DNA of 64,000 nt from Phragmites australis (Eukaryota > Streptophyta > Magnoliopsida > Poales > Poaceae): contig NC_084935.1 of the NCBI RefSeq assembly GCF_958298935.1, positions 2,552,001-2,616,000 of the forward strand, in the 5' to 3' direction. How positions within the stretch are numbered: position 1 is the stretch's first letter; each line of letters opens with the position of its first letter. Of the stretch, positions 48,773-60,508 are shown piece after piece. The notes under the pieces were generated by a model. That model had not been told where the DNA came from and searched no databases. It worked only from the letters and a program-made list of their open reading frames with translations. A program made the translations under genes and the position numbers.

Positions 48773-49177
48773 ATGGCGTCTCGAGAGGGTACGACGACGG
48801 GCCCCAATCCCCGGCAGGGAGATCTCGCCGCCCACTGCCACAGTACCACTACCCCGCCTCCCCCTCTCCTTCGCGCAGGCGACCCATGGTCGGAGATCGT
48901 GGCCAGCGGCGGGTCCCGGCCCCACATCGGCGTCGTGTACGGTCAGCGCCGGGTCCAGGAGGCGTCCAGCCGGAGGATCATGGAGACGTAAAGGGCTCCT
49001 AGCCGCTGCCGTCGACCATCGTTCGGCGGTTTGGTCCTAGATTTTGTGGTTTCAGGATTGCCCCTGCTGTGTTTGGCTGATTGGGTGATGCGTTTTTGGT
49101 TCGCGCAGGAGAGGCAGCTTCGGCGGCGAGCAGCGGCCGAGCAAGCGGACCAGCTGGAACCGGTCGCTTTCCATCAG
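48773..49177 (+). CDS. Unrecognised protein, first two exons (possible 5' gene fragment)
   Basis: ATG in ccccccATGGCG opens an exon (48773-48987) encoding about 72 residues: MASREGTTTGPNPRQGDLAA, later GDPWSEIVASGGSRPHIGVV. A GTAAAG donor in frame before the ORF stop joins to an acceptor at 49107-49108, and the second exon (49109-49177) continues in frame as TRGSFGGEQRPSKRTSWNRS-LSIR up to a GTGCGC donor. The frame fit and GC-rich coding composition support real exons. No further exon can be seen before the convergent SNARE gene at 51187, so the gene is either truncated or has a long intron with weak exons. I do not recognise the family; the basic KRTSWNRS segment suggests a regulatory or nuclear protein, but this is a guess. 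Confidence 0.45.
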
Positions 49178-51186
49178 GTGCGCCTAGCTTCGAATTTTTA
49201 ATTCGCAAACCGTCTTCGTGATGGGCAGCTTGTATTTTCACAACTTTGGCACCATCTAGGCCGAAATTAGAGCTATTTGCAATATTATGTTACAGTGTGG
49301 AGCTTTCTATAAATCTGTCATTATAAGTGTTTGGCCCAACTCGAACCTGCGTAGAGAGGTCTTTTTCTTCCATGGGAGATTAAGGGTTAGAGAAGAGAGG
49401 AGATGAGAGACTTTGAATCCACCAGATCCATCCACTCGAGAGAGTAAAACTGTGTAGATTTGGAGTCTCCCTAACCTTGTTAGCTCATACCTCTTTGTAT
49501 TTGGCGTTATCTCATAGTGGGTTTGTCATCTTCAAAACTCTTCTTCAATTGAAGTGCAGTCTTGATAGATGATTATTTTGAAGGGTCAAATGTTGTTCTA
49601 TTGAGCTGAACTATTTTTATTTGACATGAGCGGACCGTAGAATCGAATCGTAGAACCATGATTCTATCAGTTTTTTAAAAATACATATATTTGGTATAAA
49701 AATTGCAATATGTTATTATAATGTTGATTTTGATAAATGTAATCAAAATTTGTAACTTTGAGTGCACTTTTTCACACAATTTCAATTTAACTTAGTTTCA
49801 TAATTCAATCATTAACATGGTTAATCATAAGTATTACTCAACTTTTAGACGTTAACAAGGTTAGCAAGATGGATCGTAAGTTTGATCTTATTGATCCTAT
49901 GCAATTCTACTCCATCTTATATTTACTAATTAGAGGCTCCTTTTGGTGCCTCCACATTAATCCTATAAAAATCCTAGAAATTCTCATAAAAAAGCAAACA
50001 CATCCAACCGTTGAATTGATTGATTGACTAATTGTAACCATAGATTAACAAACAGAAGAAACAAAAGATTAAAAAATAAATCATAGAGTCTAACTCTAAG
50101 ACTACTTCTTTCCCTATCTTTCCTTTTTTTTATAGATACCCTTTGTCCAATAAGATTACGTTAGCAAACTCCAACTTAGTTACGTTAGCAAACTCCAACT
50201 TAGTTACGTTAGCAATAAACACACTTTTTCAAATCAATTAAAATATGCCAATTAAATATACGTGTAATCAAACATTACAAAATTAAAACAACAGAACGCA
50301 AACATATTACAGATTATCACATAAAAGTAATATCAAAGAATTTATAATGTATTTCAAAAAAATAATATGAGATACAGTGATGACATTAAGAATAATAATA
50401 ATTTCAAAAAAATCAAGAAACAAATAAAAATCAATTTGCATAACACATAAAATGAAAATTATAAATTAGATCTATTCACAAATAATAAATATGATTCCAA
50501 TATTATGAATAAAAATTACATTTATATTTTACATTCTAATATTTAAATATAAATAGCTGATGTATCTTAGCATACAATCATTATTAACACAAATATCTAA
50601 AATTCAATTGTAAGCTAAATTTCTAGCCTGTGCAGTTGCACAGGTTGATGCGCTAGTTCATTAGATAATACACATACGATCGTGATCCGATGAAATTAAG
50701 ATCGTTCCGGCTTCACGAGATCGTAGGATTCTAAGATTTGTATCGGGATCTAACAACCTTCGTCGCCAGACCCCACCCACGCCCGGCTCCAGAATTCCGC
50801 ACCAGGCTCCGATGCCATGGCATATGGCATAAGGCCACAAGCAAAGCGACTGGAGTCTGGTGAAAACGCAAGTGCACACTGAAACCTTCATTCACATGCT
50901 CAAGTCACAGCAACGAATCATAAAAAATCTCACATCCTCATCACTATTCACTACTGCATATACACACAACCAGAATGCCGGGCGACGATCGCAAACATCA
51001 AATAACACGAGTGCCGCTAGAAACCCGAAGCTATGAGTACGACAAACAGAGAAAGAATGGATCAATGGAAATAACGACAGGAGAGGCAATATACAAGCGC
51101 AAAAGAATCGTTACAGCGTGTACTGTGGACCAACAGCTGAATAGCAAAAGGGAACCGCTCTGCACGGGGCAACCATTCAACAATGC
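49178..51186. other. AT-rich sequence between the exon fragment and the SNARE gene
   Basis: A 24-bp unit (acgttagcaaactccaactt plus agtt) is repeated about 2.4 times at 50158-50215. 49680-50650 is strongly AT-rich. 50650-51186 includes the 3' UTR of the SNARE gene and a GC-richer patch at 50690-50840. No further exon was recognised. Confidence 0.5.
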
Positions 51187-54100
51187 TCAGAGTGTTCCGA
51201 AGGCTTCAATGGACAGCAATTTCCTGTTCATAGCAGGAGGTGCTAGCCCTGGGATGTCTCTGATGTTCTTGTTATGCGGGTTGACAATCTGGGAGAAAGA
51301 GGCAAACACGATTATTCGTTGTCTACTGTAGGAAAAGCAGCAGATGGTCTAAAATCCCAAAACTGATAATGCCTTAAATGGTCAGAAGAATATCGATAGG
51401 GCTTCAAAATGAAGAGAAAATAAGACCTGGCTTTTTATACAAGGAAGGGCAGTTGCATCATAATTTTCAGTTATCAGTATATCACTAGCTTAGTTCCTGA
51501 TAGCACCAGTCTTACTTTTGCTCCTAAAGATGTAATGTCAAAGTTCCTCCACCTTTAATCCTCAAAATTTAAGCAATGTTCTTTAAGATTAATAGCCAAA
51601 TGAGGCCCCGGATTTTTTTATGGAAATTTCACCTTGAACAAATACTTTATGGAAAACTAGCTAGGTGAGGGAACTGGCTCTGCCACACGAATTTGACTTG
51701 CACATATGGAGGTTCTGTTCCTCAACTAGCCACACTATCGAGCTCAAGCAATCCTATTTAGATCCGGTAGAAACACAGACACCAAGGGCTACCTTTGCAA
51801 AGGGAATAAATAACGTACCTTAACAACAATTATTGCAATCACACCACAGACAATCAGAAACAGGAACGCCATGATGCATTTGTCAGTTGCAACCTGAAAC
51901 GGCAAATCTTGTAAGGACAGGTACTGTCGCTTCACATAACGAACAAACATGCATGCATGTAGAGAGAGAGAGAGAGAACCTGACGACCAATCTCCTTCAC
52001 CATCTGACTAGCCTTCTTCAGCGAAAAGTGAACAGAATCCAGCTCATTGCCAATTCTCTTCATTTGCTCTGTCTGCAAAAATGAAGGGGTCTTTAGGCAA
52101 CAAGGAGATAACACAACTTGTATATATAACTGACAATGGAAACCACAACTTGTATATGTAACTGACAATGGAAACCACAACTTGTATATGTAACTGACAA
52201 AGAAACCAGATTCTAAGTGTTAACTATTTAGTAAGATATAGAACACTATTAATGCCTTTACAAATATATCCAAAAGCTAATGATCTTTGGTCTAAAGAAA
52301 TCCTGTGAACATACTTGAATTGGACAAACATAACAGAACTTTCTGAGTGGTTCAGTGAAGCTGTATAGTTAATAGGAAACCGAAGTTGAGCCATCTTATT
52401 AAGAGTAAAGACAGTACACAGTGCCCCAATAGAAGTGTCAATATCAAATAAATAGACAGCCAAACTCGGATTAACATTATTGAGCATAGTAGTATGAAAT
52501 GGCTACTGAGTACAAAATTGAAGCCCTTTGGGCTTGAGCAAGATAGATTGTACATCATAAGTCAAAATTTTGATGTACCCAAAACTGTTCAAGAATGACT
52601 CTTTCAGTATGATAGAGAAGTGATATCATGTTCAGGGACAATAAGGAATGCAAACCTAAAGCATAAAATGAGGGGAGTGGATATCATGAAAGGAGGATCT
52701 TTTAGAGGGAAAAGATACGTAACAAAAAAAAGGAGCATTGCTCTAACTCATAATAGTTCAACACTATATCCAAGTCAGGTCTGAGAAGGATTAGCATAAG
52801 GCTTGAAGAAAAAGTTTTGGCAGCAAACAAACAGGCTATCACACTCATGAGCGGATGGATGACACCATTCCAGAAACCTTACTTGCTGTGTTAGAGTTGC
52901 AGCAGTCTGAGCTCCGACTTCAACAGTTTGTGCTACAACCTACAAGAAGGATTCATGAAAAAATCATTATACAAGTGCTGAAGAAATTCATCCTTTTATT
53001 TCTCCTGGCTCTCCCGGCATGTGGAGCCGTTTATCCTCTTTGACAAAATAGCAAAGCTTATGCTTCTTGGTTTGAAAGGGGGGAGGGGGGGGGGGGGAGG
53101 AAAATTTAAGTTAGCTGCGCACTTGTTTTGAACGCTCAATAGCTTGGTCGGTTTGGTCCATTTGTTTCCTTCCAGCACTAATGAGTTCTTGATTTGACAT
53201 TTCTGCAAAAATCATCCAGGTACATTGATGAGAATGTCAATACCTATAGCATTTCAAGAGAATACTAGTAATATTTAATGTTAATGATGCCCACCTGATG
53301 CCATTTGAACCGTGTCCTCAGCCACTTGATCGTTACCAGTATCAAATAATTCAATCCTCTTATTACCAAGGCTACTTTGGTACCTGCAACACCACGAAAG
53401 TTGCAACACGCATATATGAGCATGAAGTGAATTTCAATGGAGCAGATAACATCGCAGCGGGTGAAACTATGCAAATGATGCATTGAGGACATTATAACCC
53501 AAAAAAACCTTACGTTTTCCTCAGTGTGACATAAGAATTCAACTCTTTGATCTGTTACAACACACAAGAAACAAATTAAACTTGTGCGGGCCAAATAATA
53601 TCTAAGGCACCACCAGCAAAGGAAAGAACTACGACCATGAACTGTTTCTTGTCATTTAGCTGCTTGTTGACATCAGGAGTGTTCTTTTTCTCCTCATCCT
53701 TGAGTATACGATCAAATTCTTTGATCAAGCTACAAAAAACCACAATACATATACAGAATCTTAAGACTTGGGAGCTGCAGTTCGCTGTTAGATGCAAAAG
53801 ATCTGAACTTGTTTGGTAAAAGTTTGAAACTGTAACGACGAATAGATGGAAAAGCTAAACCCTTTGTTCACACACGTGCCTTGCATCGACAGGGAACAGA
53901 CACATACCGCTTGCACTCCCTCATTTTGGCAGTGAGATCTTCCAACTGCTTGGACTGCCTGTTTGAGTCCTTGATCTTGTCCATCTTCTGGAACCCATTT
54001 CTGCAGCAAACAGCATCACACGGAATAAAACTATCTACCAGAACGAACCAACCAACAAGGAAGTAACTGTAAAGCAACTGGCTGCGACTGGAGCATGAGC

Positions 54101-54332
54101 TGGTAGAATCTGACGCCACCGCAGTCCACAGAGTCGCAAGGAGTTCTTCAGTTCACTCCAATTTGCTCAGCAGTCGAACATCTGGAGCGCGACCGCGAAC
54201 CGAATCGGTGGAAGCGAGAAGCGCATTGCAGCGGAAGCGGGGAGATCTGACTCACTGGAGGGCGCGGAAGATGTCCTGGATCTCGCCGTCCACCTGCTCG
54301 AGCTCAGGGCTCATGGGCACGTCGCTCGCCAT
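51187..54332 (-). CDS. Novel plant SNARE (NPSN11/13-type), Qb-SNARE
   Basis: Ten minus-strand exons: 54332-54256, 54000-53908, 53729-53636, 53551-53514, 53383-53295, 53202-53123, 52939-52883, 52072-51980, 51893-51819, 51288-51187. They join in frame to 265 residues, the family's usual length. Marks are ELEQVDGEIQDIFRALQNGF at the N-terminus, LIKEFDRILKDEE, the SNARE helix (about 140-207) with QTDQAIERSKQ and MKRIGNELDSVHFSLKKAS, then a membrane anchor CIMAFLFLIVCGVIAIIVV (213-231). The tail is VNPHNKNIRDIPGLAPPAMN. NPSN proteins act in membrane fusion, and NPSN11 works with the KNOLLE syntaxin at the cell plate. Introns contain a 32-bp triplication, a GA microsatellite against the exon 8 donor, and a long G/C tract. 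Confidence 0.96.
52112..52207. repeat. 32-bp unit repeated three times in a SNARE intron
   Basis: cacaacttgtatatgtaact followed by gacaatggaaac recurs at 52112, 52144 and 52176 with one or two changes, 40 bp upstream of exon 8 in transcript direction. Confidence 0.92.
53078..53100. repeat. Long G tract (C tract in the transcript) next to a splice donor
   Basis: gggggg-a-ggggggggggggg-a-gg on the plus strand, only ~23 bp inside the intron following SNARE exon 6 (donor at 53121-53122). It could form a quadruplex in the non-template strand. Confidence 0.85.
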
Positions 54333-54973
54333 GGCTCCGCTCCCCTCTTCTCGCCCTGCTGGAGGATCCCCGCCTCCGCCCCCGCCCAGTCGCAGCAGCA
54401 GCAGCAGTAGCAGCGGCGGCGCCTGCTCTCTCCGGTCCGGCTCTTCACCGCGCCATTCCGGTGGAGGCGAGGAGGGCGGCGGTTGGCGTTAGGAGGAGAC
54501 AGTGGTTGGTGCGAGGAGCCGTTGGGGTGATTGGGTCCGGCCCGGGTGGGTCGAGTACTCGAGTCGAGCTGTGAATGATCCGACGCGCGTTAGCTGTGAG
54601 CCGGAATTAGAGAGGCGTAAAGCAGGTGGTTATTGCAGCTCGGGTGTATCTTTCTGAAAGGAGAAGTCTCAGCTTCAAAAAACTTACTCTCTCCAATAGG
54701 GAGGGACGTGAAACACTAATAGATATTCATGGTGATTGAGTTAAATTTAAATAGATTCATAAATTGCTTCACACCTATCTCTACTTTTCAGTCATAAATA
54801 CATATCATTTTAAATAAGCCATGATATCTGATACATAAGCTTTGATCATTATTTTTCTATTAGAATATATTTATAAAATCCATTAAATTTGTGATATTAT
54901 AAAAATATTTTTAAAGACAAATTTACACGTATAATTTTAATATTTTCAAATCAAATATTTTAAAATTTTGTCG
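54333..54973. other. Upstream region of the SNARE gene
   Basis: GC-rich to about 54600 (5' UTR and core promoter with gcagcagcagcag), then AT-rich. No specific promoter motif was fixed. Confidence 0.5.
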
Positions 54974-55260
54974 AATTAATTAGGTTGTTTGGATTAGCTC
55001 TTAGGTTTGTTAGACCAAATTAATTAGGTTGTTTGGATTAGCTCTCAGATTTGTTAGACTATAGATTCGGGTTGTTAGTTTGTTATATAAGTCGATGTAT
55101 CTTCCTTGAATCAAGAGATTTATTCCATTCTTCCTATCTCCTACTTCTCTGACTCCAGTCACGGCATCTCTACTGCTTCGACGAGGTCGAGGGCCGCGTC
55201 CAGCTACTTCACACAACTACAATCTTCGTGTCCTTCCTCTAACCCATAATCCATCTATTC
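54974..55260. mobile_element. LTR-like fragment with a 44-bp tandem duplication
   Basis: A 44-bp unit containing ttaattaggttgtttggatt is duplicated at about 54975-55062. It is followed by sequence typical of a plant LTR 3' part (gttatataagtcgatgtatc, gaatcaagagatttattcca). The downstream stretch to 55250 looks like retroelement leader. Assignment is by general resemblance. Confidence 0.4.
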
Positions 55261-55353
55261 GTGACAACTGTATTGGTCAATATGATACTTATTACTGTCA
55301 AAAAAACTATTATTGACTAAGCATTGTTTGAATTTTAATGCTTTGGTTACGCA

Positions 55354-55791
55354 GGTTAGTGATGAAGGCGGCGGGATAGCAAGTAGTGGTCTCCCAAGAA
55401 TTTTCACGTATCTGTATAGCACTGCAAAGAAGCCACCTGAGATAGATGGACCTAGGGAAGGGGTAACTATGGCCAGATATGATTTTGGGCTCCCAATCAG
55501 TCGCCTTTATGCTCGATATTTTGGTGGTGACTTGCAAATCATCTCTATGGAAGGATGGAAGGATATGGTATGGTCGTATTCCACTTGTTTTACTGATATT
55601 CCGTCAGTGTAAACGATGAACAACCCAGCCATGTTTAGCTGCAGTTCATGTACTATATCTTTCTTTTTCAAGTATCATCATAGGTTGCCACATTGATAAT
55701 CGAAATATATATCCAAATCATCTTTCATGTAGGTACTGACGCTTACCTCCACTTGTCACGGCTGGGAGATTCAGAGGAGCCCCTGCCTTGA
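55354..55791 (+). pseudogene. Pyruvate dehydrogenase kinase, 3' fragment with frameshift
   Basis: Two exon pieces of a mitochondrial PDK (GHKL-type kinase that inactivates pyruvate dehydrogenase). 55354-55567 encodes VSDEGGGIASSGLPRIFTYL, YSTAKKPPE, EGVTMARYDFGLPISRLYAR and YFGGDLQIISMEG. After a 165-bp intron, 55733-55791 encodes TDAYLHLSRLGDSEEPLP plus stop. An 8-bp tandem duplication (tggaagga twice, 55548-55563) just before the donor shifts the frame. In the ATP-binding G2 box the usual GYGFG reads RYDFG, losing two glycines. All upstream exons are absent, though intron sequence survives on the left. The retained introns indicate DNA-level transposition, not retroposition. Confidence 0.9.
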
Positions 55792-56830
55792 TATCTTCCC
55801 TGTTTTGATACCGTTCACTTCCTGTAACTAGCTTGCTCTTCCTTCCTGTAATCCCTGTGCTCGTTCGGAAATATTGCTGCAAGAGCCAGCCGCGTATAGT
55901 TGTTGTATCTTTCAGCCAGCCCTGCTGCACTGTGAGCACAAGCACTCTAGCCTAATTCTGTTGTCCACTATAATCCCTCTGCCTCTCAGAATTCGGCATT
56001 ATAATGTGCTTGGGCTCCATTGCTACGTGCAGAGTGTTGATGATTCTTAGCAGCAGCTAACTTCATCAACTGCATGCTCTGCTGCAGATAGTTTGCAGTT
56101 TTTCAAACTTTCTTTCGAATTCTTCTGGAACAGATTCTGTACCTGCCATCCAACACTAGATCCCGTGACGAGCAAACGCTGAAGATAGGAATGTCTCGAC
56201 CAATTCAGTTTTCTGCGCTGTACTATCAGTCTTGCGCGGAGAAATATGCTTCAGCGTCCCAGAGAGAAAAATGCAGTTTGACACACTGCTGGAATTTTAG
56301 CAGCAGAAGGCTTGGTTGCTGTGAAAACCTTTACATGACACGAAGATTGAACTCCAATACTGCCTGTTAAGAAGATTGAAGCTTCAAATCGAGAACGTAC
56401 CTTCCGGCTTTCAGAAAAATAGTATAATCCCTCTGCTGGCTTTCAGAAATTAGCATTACAAATGGGTGCTTGGAGCTATACTGAAGACCGCAAAGTGCAG
56501 TTTATTCTCAGTAGCACCTAATTTCAGCAACTGCGTGCCTTGTTGTACATAGACTACACTCTTCAGTATTTGAATTCTACTGGAGCCCAACTCAAGATCC
56601 CGTGATGAAGAAGCAATGGAGACAGGGATGTCTCAACCAACCTAAGTACCATTCACTTCAACAGATTAAGCTTTGCTCTTCTGCACTGTGCTATCAGTCC
56701 TGGCTGGAGGAATAAGCTTCAGTTTCCAACAGAGCAAATGCAGTGTCACGGCCTCACGTCTGGAACTTTTTACAGGAGCAGGTTTTGTTGATGAGAGAAT
56801 CTTCACATAGCACCAAGATTGAACTCTACA
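55792..56830. repeat. Old tandem duplication of about 450 bp downstream of the PDK fragment
   Basis: 55976-56365 and 56428-56830 are diverged copies in the same order: ccctctgc, tgcttggag/tgcttgggc, gcaact/caactgc, agatcccgtga(c/t)ga, aggatgtctc/ggaatgtctc, gctat/actatcagtc, atgcagt and aagattgaactc. The second copy is interrupted at 56830 by element B and resumes after 59359 (gcctgttaaagaagatta against gcctgttaagaagattga at 56362). No ORF is conserved. Confidence 0.75.
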
Positions 56831-59359
56831 TGTCAGAACCGTCCAAATCGCATTTGGTTTAATTGATAGTATTAGTTATCTATAAAAATAAGAGCTAGCA
56901 CATACCCATCATTTGAAGTACTGCGTGTTAACCCACATTTGTAAAAACGAGAGCAATTCCGGTAGTCCTAATATGTGCTCAACAAAACACAAGATCACAG
57001 CATATACCGTTTACAATATAGTTTTATCATAAGATTTGAATAGAGTGCAAAGGTTTAACTTATATTACATGCATTTTCACTATACTAGTTTCTACTTCAA
57101 AATTAGAGTTTTCATATGCAATGGAAAGTATTAATAAACAAAATATTAGTGGTGTCATTGCCCAAAAGGCCCCATTGAGATTAGCTTGATTAGACATCCT
57201 CTACTCTGTCCATCGTCGGTATCGGTAGGATAGAAATATCCATACACTAGTTCGTCGTTACCTATAACAACTTAAGGACAGCACCCTAAATACAAAGGTA
57301 CTCGCAAAACTTACACAATATAGGTATATATTATTTTTGACTCTAAGAACAATGCATTTAGTTGAACAGCAAGAAACAGCTACAAAGCTAAGTTGATTCA
57401 GTGAAAATCACTTAAACAATATAATAACATGAACAACTAGCATTAATCACCAATGACCATAACCTCCAAGAACACCAATACTTGCCCAACTCAATAAGCA
57501 TCAGCAAATACTTCTCCTAAAAGTCTATATACTTTTCATCCCACCAAATTGAACGAAAATCTACGATTGATGTCCAATGGACATTAAGCATGCTCATGAT
57601 CGAGAGCATGATAATTCAAATTGATTTTACACCCTGCAGGAAAGTACAACTTTACCCATACGACACGAGACCATTTGACTTTTTTAACCTGCCAGTTACA
57701 CAAGAGGGTATTCGTGACAACCTTTCTCAAATAAGCTATAACCATTTGAACATATGCTTATAGGTGCAGAGGTTACCTAGGTCTACTTCTAGTAACCTAG
57801 ATACCTCTACAAGCTCACTCACTCACACTATAGACCAGCAAGCGAAAGAGTCACAACAACATAAGGTATTCAGCTCATCTTTACTATATTTGGATATGTG
57901 AAAAGTATGGAAAAATATTTAAACCAACGACACCAACAATCTGTGCTTAAATGATACAAGCAGTCTATGCCACCCAAGTCTCCTCTTCGAACTACCTCTG
58001 ACACTCGCTTGCATCTCGTCTTAATCTCACCAATTCATCATCCCAACTCATTTTTCCTTTGAAACGGTAATTGAGAGCCCTATAGCTCGCGAACAACGAT
58101 GACATCCATCGCTCGACTTCTATCAAGGACCTATGCAAAAGCTAAGTAATTACCTCATCACTTTTAAGTTAGAAAATGATAAAATATCCAGGTTATAACG
58201 ATCAAGAATAACAACTTTGTCAAGGTAGTTACTATACAATAAATAGGATCTACCCACGTTCTCGGCGTCAACTCACTAAAACATGCATATATGATATATA
58301 ATAATATCTAGCAAATTGACTAAGAATTCACCAAAATATAGGAGAAATACGATAGATGCTTGCCTGGTGCTTCCTGTTCTCGACTCACAAATTCCACTGG
58401 TTCGTCTTCGATTTCAAGCACATGACTCCAATTTTGGACTTACCAATAATTAATTATAAATTATTAAATATTAAATAAATTTTATTAATTATATGAATTA
58501 TAGTGCATACTTCATGGATCCTAGTATTTTTAACATGAAGAGCATGATTATATGAAACTAACAAAATTAGTTTCACTATTTTTAGATCAGTATTTAATTT
58601 ACTATGCATTTTACCTCTCGTGGCTCAACTAAGCGAATCCGTGCTCAGTGGTACGAGGTTTGGATAGCGACAATGCTATGTTGTACGCTCTGCTCTGCTC
58701 AGTTGGGGGAGAAGAAGGAAAGAGCACACCAGAGAGAGAGGAGGGGATAAGGCTGGTGGTCATATCTTAGGGTCTAAGATGGCGGTGCCGATCAGAAGCA
58801 ACTCGGTAGCTAGTCTCTTTCATCAATAAAAGCGGCGACCGATATCGACCGATATCCAAAGTAGAGTGGCCGAGGCAAAGAGGGGATGAGGTGGGCCCTG
58901 TGAACAGTGACTGACACAAGCTAAAATATCTCATTTCCTTCTTTGATTCAATGGAAAACTTTCTCAAACTCCAAAATTTTTAGGATAATTTTTTAGATAC
59001 TATAATTCATATGCAACCTATTTTAAGTAGTTTGCCCCCAAAAAGTCTGAGCTAAGAACGAATTAAATTTTCCAAAGTTGTAACTTTTTCTAACTTACTC
59101 TAATTTCAAATTAAATCTCTAAAATCTGAGAAAATTCACTAATATTTTTCATATAATATGGACTAATTTTTAAAATTATTTTCAGCCATACGTTACATAG
59201 TAATATTTTTAGTTACTTCACAATAAATCATTTCTCATCAAACTTAACAATTTATCTTTAATTTTAATTGTATTCAATCACTTGCTCAAAGCTTTAATTA
59301 TGATGCTAATGATGCTAATAAATATTTAATGACATGTAATGAAATTTTGGGCCGTGACA
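56831..59359. mobile_element. 2.5-kb non-coding TG...CA element (family S, copy B)
   Basis: It runs from TGTCAGAACCGTCC to TTTGGGCCGTGACA, in the same orientation as copy A (12504-15420), with which it shares the ends and the internal ttttacaccctgcagg/acgacacgagacca region. The flanks ctaca (56826-56830) and ctatg (59360-59364) agree at three of five bases. The insertion point is confirmed by the neighbouring duplicate, which is continuous there. No coding capacity is seen. Confidence 0.75.
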
Positions 59360-59364
59360 CTATG

Positions 59365-60240
59365 GCCGCCTGTTAAAGAAGATTAAAAGCTTGTAATCGA
59401 GCAAGATCTTGTGTCGATGAAGCTTTAAGATAAAAGATTTAAGATTGCCTGCACGAGCAGCTATCCGCAAAGGGTCATGGAGCACCATGGAAAACCAAAT
59501 TTCTCGAGTCACTGGGCATTGGCCCCCTGCCACGTGGCGTTCTGAGATTGCAGGCTCGCAGCTAGATGCTGGTTCGCAAAGGCTGTAAATGTTATCTTAA
59601 ACATGGGTGTCGTAATTCAATTTAGATTTATGTTTCTACTTTGGTAATGAAAACTTGGATACATGAAATATAATTTAGAATTCAACTCAGATTCTAAGTA
59701 TCTAATTTGATAAAAAAAAAAATTAGACATGTAAATCAAATAACACTTAAGATATACAAACCAGATGGCCGCAGCCAAGCGCTGCAGAAGATCGCAAGCC
59801 TTGAGGGGGGTAAGCTACCTCGCTGATTTGCTGCTTTCGTGGGGCTGGATGGATCGGATGGGAGTCGTCTGCTTTACACGCAGCTGAGACGGTGCTACTC
59901 CCTGCTGCTTTGCTTCTTGCTTCCATTTTTGCTTTTCGTTTTGCCTTTTGACGCATCAGATTTGGCGTCGCGTTGCTTGTCCTCTGACGACGCAACTTGT
60001 TCTGCCAACATGTGGTAGTCTATTGCTATCTTTTAGTTGGTTATGTATCTTGTAGAACTCATGACTCGACGTATCATATAACCTAATTCGGTATTCTGCT
60101 CTTTTAAGATAAAGCTAGGAGATATATTTCACCGTGCATATCACCTAATTGAGGTTCATCGTAAGGGAATGGTTCTTGAAGCAAATTTTGGTGCAAACTC
60201 TCCTTTTGCTATTACAAAATTCACTGCCTAAACGAGGTTA
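59365..60240. other. Right part of the split duplication and unassigned sequence
   Basis: It begins with the remainder of the duplicated segment, then non-coding sequence to the MITE. A minus-strand ORF at 59747-59995 (82 codons, Lys/Ala-rich) matches no family I know. Confidence 0.5.
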
Positions 60241-60505
60241 GACCATCCCAACTGATTCCTGTCAGGACACAGAATTCCTTCACGAAGGGATTTTCGTTCT
60301 CTTCAGCGCTTCAACGATTTTTTTTATAGTTCTCGTCACGAAGAGATTCTCAATGTCATTCCCTTTTAAAACGGGATTCTCTCTATTTTTCTTCATAAAT
60401 CCCTTCGAAAAGAAGTTGTTGGAGATAAAAGAAAATAAAGGAAATAGAAATATGAAGGAGAATCGAGAAGAGAACGGAATAAAAAAAATATGATTGAAGA
60501 TGTTC
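60241..60505. mobile_element. Tourist-like MITE (family 2, copy 2)
   Basis: 265 bp with TTA on both sides (60238-60240 and 60506-60508). Inverted ends are GACCATCCCAACTGATT against GAACATCTTCAATCAT. It is related to 4714-4982 across its length (agaattccttc, aaatcccttcgaa, gagaacggaataaa). Confidence 0.8.
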
Positions 60506-60508
60506 TTA

